DNA of 64,000 nucleotides, taken from NCBI GenBank assembly GCA_014607495.2, contig CP053166.1:12170455-12234454 (forward strand), given 5' to 3'. Position numbers and translations under genes: made by a program. Within the stretch, counting starts at the first letter, position 1, and every line of letters begins with the position of its first letter. Origin of the DNA: Carposina sasakii (Eukaryota; Arthropoda; Insecta; Lepidoptera; Carposinidae). The notes beneath the pieces were generated by a model that saw nothing but the letters and a program-made list of their open reading frames with translations, searched no databases and was not told where the DNA came from. This document shows positions 41,244 through 53,000 of this stretch, one piece after another.

Positions 41244-41413
41244 TAATATACATCCAACAAATATAATGTTCCCATATATGCGGTAACCAGAATTGTAGGA
41301 TTGCAAATTCGCGAATGACATACTACAGTCACCTTTAGAATGGTGGGGCAAATGGAAAAGAGTGTCAGATGTAAAAGATAAGTGACAAGTTGCTAGTTCA
41401 TCGCCTGAGATTC

Positions 41414-41447
41414 ACACCTTGAAGCAAGCACGGTTGTGTAAACAACC
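41414..41447. repeat. Short hairpin
   Basis: GCAAGCACGGTTGT, GTAA loop, then ACAACCGTACTTGC: a 14-bp stem with one mismatch. Confidence 0.7.
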
Positions 41448-41525
41448 GTACTTGCTTGCGATCGTAAGATCGCTTCTCGGGTCAGTTGAACCGTTGCGCA
41501 CTTCACTACCACTTACCGACACAGA

Positions 41526-41646
41526 TATCGATAATACGCAAAATATCGATACAATTTCGTCGAAATTGTACGTCGCTAGTATGACATAAACCGCATGCTG
41601 CGCCCACCTGCTGACACCGATATCGATAATACGCAAAATATCGATA
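41526..41646. promoter_or_regulatory. Four DRE (TATCGATA) sites in two repeated modules
   Basis: TATCGATA occurs at 41526-41533, 41544-41551, 41621-41628 and 41639-41646. The 26-base module GATATCGATAATACGCAAAATATCGATA is present twice, 95 bases apart, with 18 bases between site starts in each. In Drosophila TATCGATA is the DREF element and contains the CGATA core bound by BEAF-32, both found at promoters and domain boundaries. It lies 2.2 kb upstream of the first sas coding exon. Function here is inferred from the motif only. Confidence 0.55.
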
Positions 41647-42301
41647 TATCGAGTGTCACAATTACCACTAACCCCGATTTTGTTTAACCGAACAATAAGT
41701 TTCTCAATTACACGGCTTGTGGGAAACTTTAAAACAATGATAATTGTAATGAATGAAATCGGTATCAAATTAAATTGCGATTTAGTTTTTCTGTTGAATA
41801 AACTTGCACAGTTTTAATGGAATTTTACTTAAATATACTTGTTTAACATGTTTATGTCGATATGTGATGTTTATGCAGATAGTTGGCAGGTATTTAAAAT
41901 ACAAAGATATCATATTGTGCCCACCGACTCCTTATAGATACTAAATACTTACTTGCAGTGTTATTATGAAACCGGATCTAAAGTTAGGCACTGTCTAAAA
42001 ATTACAAAAAAAATAATTTGACAGCAAAATGTTCCAAAACTGTCAAATTTAGGCAATGTTTAACTCAAAAATAAATTTAATTGCAAATAAAGATTTAAGT
42101 ATCTTATGTTATCTAAAAAAATTGTAGTGACACTGTCAGTATTCGTATCCCTAGTATTTTGATAATGGCATTAATTCTAAGGTACCTACTAGTCTAAAGA
42201 AAACTAAATTCTTCTACATAAGATGAACCTAGAGTCACTTTCTTAATGAATATTAGAGATATCTTGCAGTGACAAGCTCGCCTTTATAAGTAGTCGTATA
42301 T

Positions 42302-42560
42302 ATGTCGTCGTCGTCAGCCTATTGCAGTCCACTGCTGGACGTAGGCCTACCCCAGTGTACGCCACGTGGCTCGATGTCCCGTTTTTGCCATCCAGTCACT
42401 ACCAGCCGTCCTCTTTAAGTCATCGGTCCATCTGGCCGGAGGCGCCCAACGCTACGCTTGCCGAGGCGCGGTCTCCATTCGAGAACCCGTTTACTCCACC
42501 GTCCATCGGTTCTAAGACAGATGTGGCCTGCCCGCTGCCACTTCAGTCTGCTACATTTCG
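42302..42560 (-). mobile_element. Non-LTR retrotransposon C-terminal fragment
   Basis: Reverse-complement relative of the fragment at 31143-31373 (starts at TCAGCCTATTGCAGTCCACT and runs through the RRTDGRWSK region). Small deletions break the frame. Confidence 0.7.
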
Positions 42561-43873
42561 AGACTATATATGTATGAAACAAGAAATAACTCTTAATAAG
42601 TTAATATACTTACGAAATCAATATCTATGCTTCGTATGGGTTGAATACCATATAAATATATTGGTATATAAAAAACCTGTTTGATACCGTTAGAATATAA
42701 ATAATTCCCCTATCAGGTTCCTACGTAAACCTCTTTCATCGTTCTAAAAAAGGTTTCTTTTGAACATCAGGTATTAGAATACGACTTACTGCGACGATTT
42801 TGTCCAGATGCATGCATAACAAACAGCATTTAGAGTAGTTATTTAAATTAGCATAAGGTGTCGTGTCATGCATGATGGCAAATGAAGCGTGAAAATATGA
42901 AAATACGTATGTAGGTAGGTACTCGTTGAGGCAGGGTTTTAACAAATTGTGACAACCGATGTGATAAACCGATTTATCGACATTTAGCCTGTCAAAATAC
43001 GATAAATATAGCCGCCGTGTTGAATTTTGTATAGAAACGTTATTATGATATCGTACGGTACGATATCCACGATGCGTGGTCATGCTAGGGAGGCTGATTG
43101 TAAAATGTTACTGAAACTACTGGGTGTGTTGAAAGGTGAATTTGGGCACATGCAATGTTCTTTCGAGAGCTTAGGAGAGCTCTAATAATAAAAACATCCG
43201 TGATCCCCACTGAAAAGCTCTCCTTCTCTGTCGCAGTATTCTCAAGTCCATGCGGATGTTCAAGCAGCTTATTAAATAGTTTATCTATATCTATCTATTT
43301 ATCTATATCTATTCTTCTTCTATCTATATCTATATTATTTACATACATGGTGTTTGTGACAGCCAGGCAAATATTGATACCATGAGTTCTGAAATGACAT
43401 GAAAAAAATAGTTTAGTTCATTTAATTAGGCCTTGGATAATGACTAAAAACAGAATTTTAACAAAAGATGATTTTCAAAAAAGTTGCCCTCAAAAAAGTT
43501 CTAATTACTGATCAACCCTAATGGAGAATCGCAACTGATCCGAAACAGCAATGTGTCACACAATAACCAATAAGTCACAGGATCGTCCAATACAATTGGC
43601 GCGGAGAGCAAAGATTACAGTATACATTATAATCATTATAATCAAATCAAAAATACATTCCCTGCGAGTAATAACTCTGTCGTATAACTTAACACAATGT
43701 TACTTGTTCAGCATTTCAGTATTTGCCTGGCTGTCACCCACACCCTGTATAATATATTGTATGAATCATGTGCCTGAAATAAATGTTATTATTATAATAT
43801 TATTATTATATATCTTTCTATCTACCCTCGTACCTCGTATATCTAGTAAATTATGTCCGTTTTTTCCTTACAG
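42561..43873. other. Region just upstream of the first sas coding exon
   Basis: No coding exon. Has a degenerate (TATCTA)n microsatellite at 43273-43340 and a repeat piece at 43712-43800 (ATTTCAGTATTTGCCTGGCT, also at 18401, ending in a TTATTA-rich tail). A pyrimidine-rich TTTTTTCCTTACAG at 43860-43873 is the acceptor of the first sas coding exon, so at least one non-coding exon lies further upstream. Confidence 0.5.
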
Positions 43874-43893
43874 ATGATTACACGGTGATCGCG
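43874..43893 (+). promoter_or_regulatory. Minimal upstream ORF before the sas start
   Basis: The exon that follows the acceptor at 43873 opens with ATG ATT ACA CGG TGA (43874-43888), a four-codon ORF ending five bases before the sas ATG at 43894. The sas ATG is favoured because it starts a clean signal peptide. Confidence 0.5.
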
Positions 43894-44002
43894 ATGCACT
43901 GCGCAGTGGCGCTGTGGTGCGCCGCGGCGGTCCTCGCGGCGCGGGCGCCGGCCGTCGCAGGGTACACAGTGGACTGCAACCACGAGTACGCGGACTGCGA
44001 TA
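43894..44002 (+). CDS. sas: sas exon with signal peptide
   Basis: MHCAVALWCAAAVLAARAPA then VAG, a hydrophobic Ala-rich leader with a small-residue cleavage site, followed by YTVDCNHEYADCD. GC-rich (GCG codons), unlike the flanks. Ends at GATA|GTGAGC, phase 1, joining in frame to 57020 across a 13,017-base intron. Read-through would give SELSQYYCG and a stop. Confidence 0.85.
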
Positions 44003-47000
44003 GTGAGCTCAGTCAGTATTACTGTGGATAACCTATTAACATAGTAATGTGCGATGAAAAGAGTCCGCCAATTATCTTTAAGTTTATAGCTGAAACACAC
44101 GTAAAGAGCATGATGCGAAGGAATTACTGTAACATAATTCGTTGATGACCAACCCGCCTGTCCAGCGTGATGTATAGGGGCTAAAAGCCCCCAATGGCAG
44201 TAGCGTTGTGGCGTGCCCTGGGGAAGGCCTACGTCCAGTTGTGGACTGCAATAGACTGAAGATGGCATTAATTAATTAGACATATTTAAACATGCCAAAG
44301 ATATATGTTTTTATTCTGTTAAGTTAGCGAGTGCAGTGTATCCAAATATGCCTACTTTATTTTGTTTCGTGCATTTGGGCTGCAAAATTTAGCGTAAATC
44401 AGGGGGGTTTATTTACGCTCTATATGCACCAGAAACTCGTAGAATTTACGAGATCTTATAAAGTGATAGTGTTACGGATTACGGAGAGATTCGTGCTTGC
44501 CCCACTGACTGGTCCGCAATCATGTTAGTGGGGAACGATCACAATATTGATGCAATTTATATAGATTAGTTAGTGTATTTTGAATCCGTACTATAATCGA
44601 GAGATATAATCTATAGATATAAGTGACTGACTGACGGATCAACGCACAGCGAAAACCGTTGATCAGAAACCTGATGCTTCGAGGGCGTGGAAAGGATTTC
44701 CCGAAATCCCGACGGAAATGGGGATACTAAAGTTAACGTAGATAAATTTATAAGTTCCCGCTGGTAATACAACAGTATAGTATAATAATATAAATGAGAA
44801 TACGGATCCGGTAATGGACGATGTATAGTACGCGTAGGATGGAAAGTAACTAAAACGTTAAATAGAATTACGTAGTAATAAAGTTATATGTAAGTATCTA
44901 ATTAAAAATAACAGTTGTTGTTGTAAATATCCGTTCTAATGTTAGTAATTCAGTATCTAGCTAAATTGTCAGTTTGTTGACTTATTACTACTAATAGTTT
45001 ACAACAATAGTCCATTAAAGGTTTCTGCTACATAAACTCTACAGAAAGATTTCTTTACTCTTAGTTTTCTTAAGGGCCAATTTTTCCAAGCGTTAGATAA
45101 AATAGACTATCTGAAGAATAAAATTGATACTACCGTTCTCTAAAATTTGGTCTGACCATGATACAGACAGCATCAACTTTATACTTTATACATCAGATGG
45201 GCTATCTGACGTTTGGAAAAATCAGCCCCAAATCAGCAACATACAAGCAGTTCGAGTCCCCGCTCGCATCATTCTTTGTGCAAAAAGTATCTATAGTGAT
45301 CTAGCGTCTTGGGCACCTTGGCATCGGGAGCCTTTAGACATTTGTTTTTTTATTCGTCCTCTTCACGTACCTACTCTGATTCCTAAAAGTTCAAATGTAA
45401 TTGAAATTAATGAATACTAGCGATTCGTCACGGCTTCGCACGGGTGCAGTGCTGATACTATGCATATAAACTTTCATTTTGAATCACTCTATCTATTAAA
45501 AAACCGCATCCAAATCCGTGGCGTAGTTTGAAAAAAGAGACACAGACAGACAGCGGGAAGCGTCTTTGTTTTATAATATGTACTTAGTGATATTAGTATT
45601 CTGACCCGAATTATAACTAGAACAAATATCCATTAGAACTTGATAATATATAATTAATAATGAGAAGATAGTAAGATAAGTAAGCAATTTAGATGATACA
45701 GATATGTCGAGACTTATCTTGCCAATCTGCTACCGTTAACACTGGTCCGTGCAAAAGATACATGTTTTTTTTTGTCTTTTTTATTGATTAGTAATGGAAC
45801 TTTTATTGGGCAAGTCTGACTCGCACTTGGACGCTTTTTTATATCATATAAGACCTGACCAACCTGACTAAATCTACATTTTATCCGCAACATATAAGAC
45901 TATCTGGGGGCCAATTCTCGAAAAGTCTCGAGTTGGAACGAAGCCAAAACGGAACCGTTGTAGACGCTCAGAACAAAGCAATGATTACTTTACGGTGACG
46001 TAATTAGATACCTTTCAGCACGAAACAGATATTTGATTTTCTTCTTGTATACTGCTTCGAACCGCGTTTCGTTAACAAAAAATTTCAAGAATTGCCCCCT
46101 GATGAATGATAGCGAGGGATCACTGAACTGTGTTTAGAACTGCAAAGCAAAAAATACGGTCAAGCGCGAGTCGTAGTAGATATTTACTGTTTTACATTAG
46201 AGAAGAGTTTATAAAAGTAAACATTTTTAATATTTTGGTGAATAGATTCTTACTAGCCATTCGATGGTCGTTTCGCGACAGAATCTTCAAGATGGTACAT
46301 AGGTAATTTAATTTGTTACTGACTTATTCGTTACTTAGGTATTTTTATTTCAACTTTTTTTAAAAAACAATTTGGCAAAAAGCACATTTCTTTAAGTTTT
46401 ATTATTCTCTTAATTCAAATTTTCATATATTAGACTTCAACGCGCATGCATGAAAATTCAGATTGTTTAAAGTTAATTTTTTTTTGTAACGTAATTTGAT
46501 TTTTTTACAACACGTTTCAAGCTACAATGGTGTTAAAATTAACTTTACAACAAAATAACTTGAACTGTAACCGTAAATATTATAATTTGGATGTTGATTA
46601 ACAGCCAATGTACAATAAAGATCATACGTACATATGTGTATACACTAGTGGACGCCCGCGACTCCGTCCGCGTGGAAAACAGAAAAAACAAGAACTACAC
46701 GATCATAAGGGAGATCCCTCAGCCACGTTAAGCATTCCGGGGACAGATGTTAATGATCAGTGACAAGTTGCTAGCTTATCGCCTGAGAGAACGCCCCAGA
46801 GTTCCCTAGTCGACTCTTACGACATGCACGGGAGGAGATGCAGATGATTTATTGTAGTAAAGTGAATAGAGATCAATGCCCATTAATCTTAGTAAGTAGA
46901 CATAAATATTCCGACACTATGTATAGTCACCGATTACCGTTCGTATGTTCGACACACATACTCAAGCCAAGGTCCATAGGGCACATTCTAAACATAAGGC

Positions 47001-50000
47001 TTAACTCGTGAGAGACCTTAACATGATTTAACGCACTGTACTCTCTTATATACACACGTAATAAGCTATAAATGATTATATTCTCATTAGGTCCTAAATA
47101 TAAGCTGAGCACAAAGGCACTTTTTACTAGGACCTTTACTAGACTTAGGAGCGATTTTTCCAATAGTCAGGTAACCTATATGAAGGATAAACTTATTCTC
47201 TTATTCTTTATTGTACACAAAACATTACAATAAATACAGAGAAATTTACAAAATAATGCATACAAAGGCGTGCTTGCCTCTACAAGAGATTTCTTCCAGC
47301 ATACCAGATAGCAAAGTGAGACCAATAAAGGTAATAATGTGTACAGACGCAATTAAAGCTAACTTTATGATAAACAAAAATAAAATATACTTGCGTACAT
47401 AAATAGATACATACATACATACAATCAAATAATAAAACTACATGTTAGACACAATAACAATGCAGGCTATTTATTTATTTATTACAGCTCGGTGGACAAC
47501 CAACAGCTTAGGCTAGGAATAAAATAAATAAAACAATAGGAAAAGCTACAATTGAAATGGATCAGTCAGCCAACTTGATGCTGACTTTCTCAAAAACTTG
47601 ATCAAGATTGAGGAATCCCACTTAAGAAGTTATGTGCTTAGACTCATAAAAAGGTTAAATTAAAATGTTTGTATATGTATATCAGGAGTTCCTAACTTTT
47701 TTTTCTCATAGACCCCTTTCAAACTTAACTAGTTCTACAACACATACTAACTGTAATTTTACAGATAGGTATGATTTTGATGATTTATTCTGATAAGCAT
47801 AAAAATTCATTAAAATTCAACCATAGTAAACATCCCTATTGTGAATACCCATTTTTTCACTCCCCGTAGTGAGACCCCCTTTTAAGTAGACCCCTATCAA
47901 GTCTGGGTCCCTAGGGGTCCACCTGGACCACTTTGGGAACCACTGGTATATATGATTCATCATTCACTATTAAGTTTTGAGACTCATTGTACCCAGGAGG
48001 CTCCCCTCCCCTTAGTTAATATTTTAGGACTAGCATTCGAAGTAAACCCAAACAACGTTGGTACTTCATAGTATGGATAGGTCACTCTTACTATTTTAAA
48101 CATGTCTAGAACCGTAAAAACAGACACATTGACTGCCTTACGCCCGGTCCCAATAACCAATCCTGATCCATTTTAGGCTAAGATTGAAGATTCAATCCAT
48201 TTTAAAGTTTGCCCGTGCCAATAAACGATCTATGGATTGCAATTCCGATCCGTGAACCGGGCTATCCAAGACCAATAACACTTATATACAGCCGTACTCA
48301 GAAAGGTTAATTAAATAAGTCTTAATGAGCTTTAATTATCACCATTGAACTTGTTAATGAACGTCAAACATAATTACAATAACACTAGTGAGGATGAGTT
48401 TTGAAGGTTAACTTATTAAATCCCGACTACAGAGTGATTACAGTAATTAGCGATTGTGAGAATTTACCTAATTCTAGATTTGTTTTCTAAGTTTTTCTAC
48501 CTCAATTTCTTAGTACAACTTTAAAGTTCTATTTTGTTTGAGCAAACAAATAATAATTACTTCGTTCCGTCTATTAAAAACCAGAAAGAATTTCTTAAAA
48601 ATTACATTTCACTTGTCCAAATAACACGTATCTTTCTATGGAAATAACGGTTGTAGGATACAGAAATTCAATAAGTCTTAAATGAGTACCGCTATTTTAA
48701 AAACTCGGACAATACCCGCTTATGGTGGCTTATAAAAACTATAAGAAACTAGTTTTGTCTAAAATATTGTTGTTGAGATTTTTCGTGTCTATTACCGCTG
48801 TTGGTCTATTTGATATACGTCATCGTCAGCCTATTGCAGTCCACTGCTGGACGTAGGCCTCCCTCAGAATACGCCACATGGCTCGATCTCCCGTTTTTGC
48901 CATCCAGTCACTACCGGCCGTCCTCTTTAAGTCATCGGTCCATCTGGCCGGAGGGCACCCCACGCTACGCTTGCCGAGGTGCGGCCTCCATTCGAGAACC
49001 CGCTTACTCCACCGTCCATCGGTTCTACGACAGATGTGGCCGGCCCACTGCCATTTCAGTCTGCTACATTTCGATACTATGTCTGTCACTTTGGTCTTCC
49101 GCCGGATAATCTCGTTTTGGACTTTCCACAAGCCGTAACAAAAACTTTCCAAAAACTATGGAGTTATTATGAAAGAATTAAAATATTGTTTAAGCTAAAC
49201 ATTGCCTAAATCTGTCAAATTTTCCATACATACTTACATGTCTAACTTTACACGCGATTTTGTAATAACACCGTATATTTTTAATTGTAAGTACAGTGGT
49301 CGGCCTTTTCACAAGTACCTGAGTAACTGGGCTCGCGGGTCCAGTTAATTGCGAGCCCAGTCGCCGGAAACCTTCTGAATGCAATACATCTACATCTGAA
49401 ATTTTTAAATACTGTTAATACATACTAGAATTTTGATACCTACATACATACCATCCTACTTGTTGTGTATGATAGAATAGTAAGAGGTAATACCACAAAC
49501 AATATAATTAGGTACCTATAGATTCACATTTATAAGTTCGTAAATGGATGGGTGAAAAGTTTACGAAATGGTATATTAGTGAGCCGTCAAGAATTTACTT
49601 CTCAGTCTCAGTCAATCCATATTATTCTTTCAATTTGAAAAAGAACATGGCGGTACAACTAAAATGAGGAGTCGTGACTTCACCGACGCCTTTTTCGGCA
49701 GAACGCCCGGCATTCCTTTGCCTTTTTGTTTTTGTACCTTTTTCTTTTGACCCAAACTAAATGCGAAGCGATTAGTTAGACTTTTTTCGTGTTGGAGTTT
49801 TAATGGTTACTCATTGGTAGCTTAAGTTCTCGTAACGGGTATAAGAGGCGGCTGAGTTTTTGGTACTGATTAGTAAGGCGTTGATTCAGCGTTGGCAAAG
49901 ACACAAGCTAAATAGTGTATTAAAATTAGAAATATAGAACAAAAACACAAAAGGAACAAAAAAAGTTTTTAATTCCATTAATGTACGTACACACACGTAT

Positions 50001-53000
50001 CTTTCTTGTGGCTCTCTTATTCGTTTGGTTTGATGGAAGAAATCTCTCTTAGAGATAAGCGTAACTTTGTTTTTAATTTGAATACATAATTTGTGAGTAA
50101 AAAAAATAGTTATAAAACGGAACTGCCTTAATTAACCGAACCGAAACAGTGAGTTCCCTACTAAACGAGGCGAATTTTCTTACGTTAGTAACAAAACAGA
50201 TTATCAAACACCTTAGTCTAGTCATTGTACTCGTATAAACACGACACAATAGGCCACACTATAAACTGTTCTATACATCAACACGGCGATATTTAAATGT
50301 TTTTGTTATTGTATCAGTATTCATTGTATTGTCACATCGTCGGGGCGGATGCGACTGGAATCCCGAATTCGTTGTGTAGACTCTTCTAGAGTCATAGAGG
50401 AATAAGATGTCATGGAGTGCTAATGTACTACTAACTGCGTCGATGCACCATGAGACTTTCCGGTACCTGACAGTGCCAGTCCTTGACTCTTATTGCATTA
50501 CTGTATAACAGTATATAGTAATGTAGTACATTACAGTAATGCAATCTACAACCGGTCGGTGAGGTACCGGAAAGTCTCATGGTGCATCGACGCAGTTAGT
50601 AGGATATTAGCACTCCATGACATCTTATTTCTCTGTGGTAGAGTAGACCCGTCGATTATTGTATACACGTCGATTGGATTCGGTAGCTCCCGAAGACAGA
50701 GTCACGGGCAGATGTTTAGTATACAATAACAACAATACCTACATATTCCTATGGGGTGGTCTAGCTATGTTAAGCAGTGAACTTCTTGTGGCCGAAACGA
50801 CATAAACTGCCACACGATAAATTATAGTCGGTTAGGTATACTTCGGATGGTATACTAAAAACTACCTTGTTATATACAACAATATAAAATGCTTTGTCAT
50901 GAATGACTGACGGATCAGTGCATGGCCTAAAGCGCAGATCAAGATCTGAAACTTGGAGAATGTGTTCTATGTGTGACGTTGGCATCAAGCGTTATTCTCT
51001 TGCCAGCGCTCGCGCATTTACCATTTGGGAAAAAAGTCTCCTCAACATTTTTGTAAATTATTGAACAACCACCAATCAATCTACTAAAATACATCAAATA
51101 TATTGCAAATTAATCTCCTGCTACCAGCACGTAACAGTTGACATAATCCACTGTCACGCAGTGCGCACGCGCATCGCATTGTGCCCACGAAAGTATGACA
51201 ACGGTACAGTATCCTAGTGAATCAGCACGCAGCATAGTGAATTTAATTTGTATGCTTAGCATTCTATTTTCGTCGGCACTGAACTGTGATATTCAAAGAC
51301 CTTGCATGTAGGAAAGTTGTATTTCTTTCAAATCAAATAGGTAGGTATTATTCTCTAGTTTATTCATCTTATATTGCCGATTGGTCTAGTAGGTTGTGAC
51401 CCTACCTGCGACGCCATAGGTCCTGGGTTCGAATCCCGGTAGGTGCAAACATTGATATGATATGATTTGTTTCCGAGTCATAGATGTTTCTATTCTTATC
51501 TATGTATTTATATATTTAGTACCCACGACACAAGACCTTAGAGATCTTAGTGTGGAACTAGGTTAATGTGTTGCGTAGTGTGTGAATATCTATTTATTTA
51601 ATTATTTATATGGTAGACCTAAATGTCCGATTGGTGACGAATTAAAATAAATCGTAGTTTTTTACTACACCAGTAGATGGCGTTTCCTAAATATTGCATT
51701 AACATATCGCAGCTTCGGTAGAACAAAGGCACAATTTGCTTTTGCAATGTTAGACAATTGTGCCCTTGTTCCACCGAAGGTGCGATATATATATATATAT
51801 ATAACATCCCTGAGGCCCTGGTGTTATGAATACTTATAAAAACACGGTATTAAATGCGTTAATTCTGCCATTATTAATCATACGAAAATTTGCACCTACC
51901 GCCATTAGAAACCAGTGCCTATAATACTACAGGCTGTTAACTACGAGTATGATCGATGATCTCCATCATCAAACTTTGTGGAGTCACCATATCTGTTCTA
52001 TACCTTGTCCCGCTCCGTTCACGCTAGTATGGGACCGTGAGCGAATCATGATGCTACGAGCTCTTATGACTCAATACGGGAGTCAGAAAGAATCTCGGAT
52101 TTATTTATTCTAACGATTTAATCTCGAGATATGCAAAAAATCTCTCAAGATCAGTTATAGAAATTGGTTGTTAGTTTTCATCATGGCTAAAGCAATGTGT
52201 TTCTACTTAAAGAAGTAATTTAGAGGCTGCTGACGACTTTGTCCGTCAAAACATTAGCCGTGTTCTTGCAGAATAATTAAACTTTTGTGTAATTGACAGA
52301 GTTCCATTCATTTTACTGTCATTTTACAACTTCTTGAATGTAGTTGGAAATCTTACAACGCCCTCAACCGATTGGGCGTGAGCACGAGTTCGGATGACAA
52401 TGCATGATGCGTATTCTCCAAAGGGATATGGCGGACAATTATTTTTAGCATTCCTACAAAACAAATAAAGGGCTAGCTGAGAGTAACTCGAAAAAAAGTG
52501 AGTCACTCTTAATCCTCTCTAAAACTTGAAAATCTATTTTGTTTTCATCGGTGACTGCTGGCAAAAGCAATGCGTGAATTTAGGAACTACCAGGTTAAAG
52601 AAGTAATTTAGAGGTCATTTCAAATTTAACACTGCTGACGACTTTAAGTCCGTCAAAACATTAGCCGTGTTCTTGCAGAATAATTAAACTTTATGTGGGA
52701 ACAGTGGGAAAATTTTGACAGAGGTTCCATAATTCATATTTACAGTAAAAGTTTTAGTGTGTTTATTTTTTCTTTTTAGCGCATAATTGTTATTAACCGA
52801 CTTCAAAAAAAGGAGGAGGTTCTCAATTCGTCTAAATGTATATATATTTTTTTTTATGTATTTTTACCGATATTTCCGTCAATTATAGACGGATTTCATT
52901 TTTTTTTTGTTGGATAGAGTTCACTTCTGAGGTGGTCCCATTTTCACCAGGTCAGGATCTGATGATGGGATCTTTAACTATTTAAATATTTATAAAATTC

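Noticed and set aside
41412..41768. 118-codon minus-strand open frame
   Set aside because: It runs across a hairpin and the duplicated DRE modules; its repeated peptide is a by-product of these.
43551..43877. 108-codon plus-strand open frame before sas
   Set aside because: Crosses microsatellite-like TTATTA sequence and the sas acceptor; no protein character.
43843..44268. 141-codon minus-strand open frame
   Set aside because: Antisense of the GC-rich sas signal-peptide exon plus a retroelement 3' end.
51376..51447. tRNA gene
   Set aside because: Has A- and B-box-like sequence but continues into a SINE body found elsewhere in the window, and the cloverleaf is poor; called as a SINE head.
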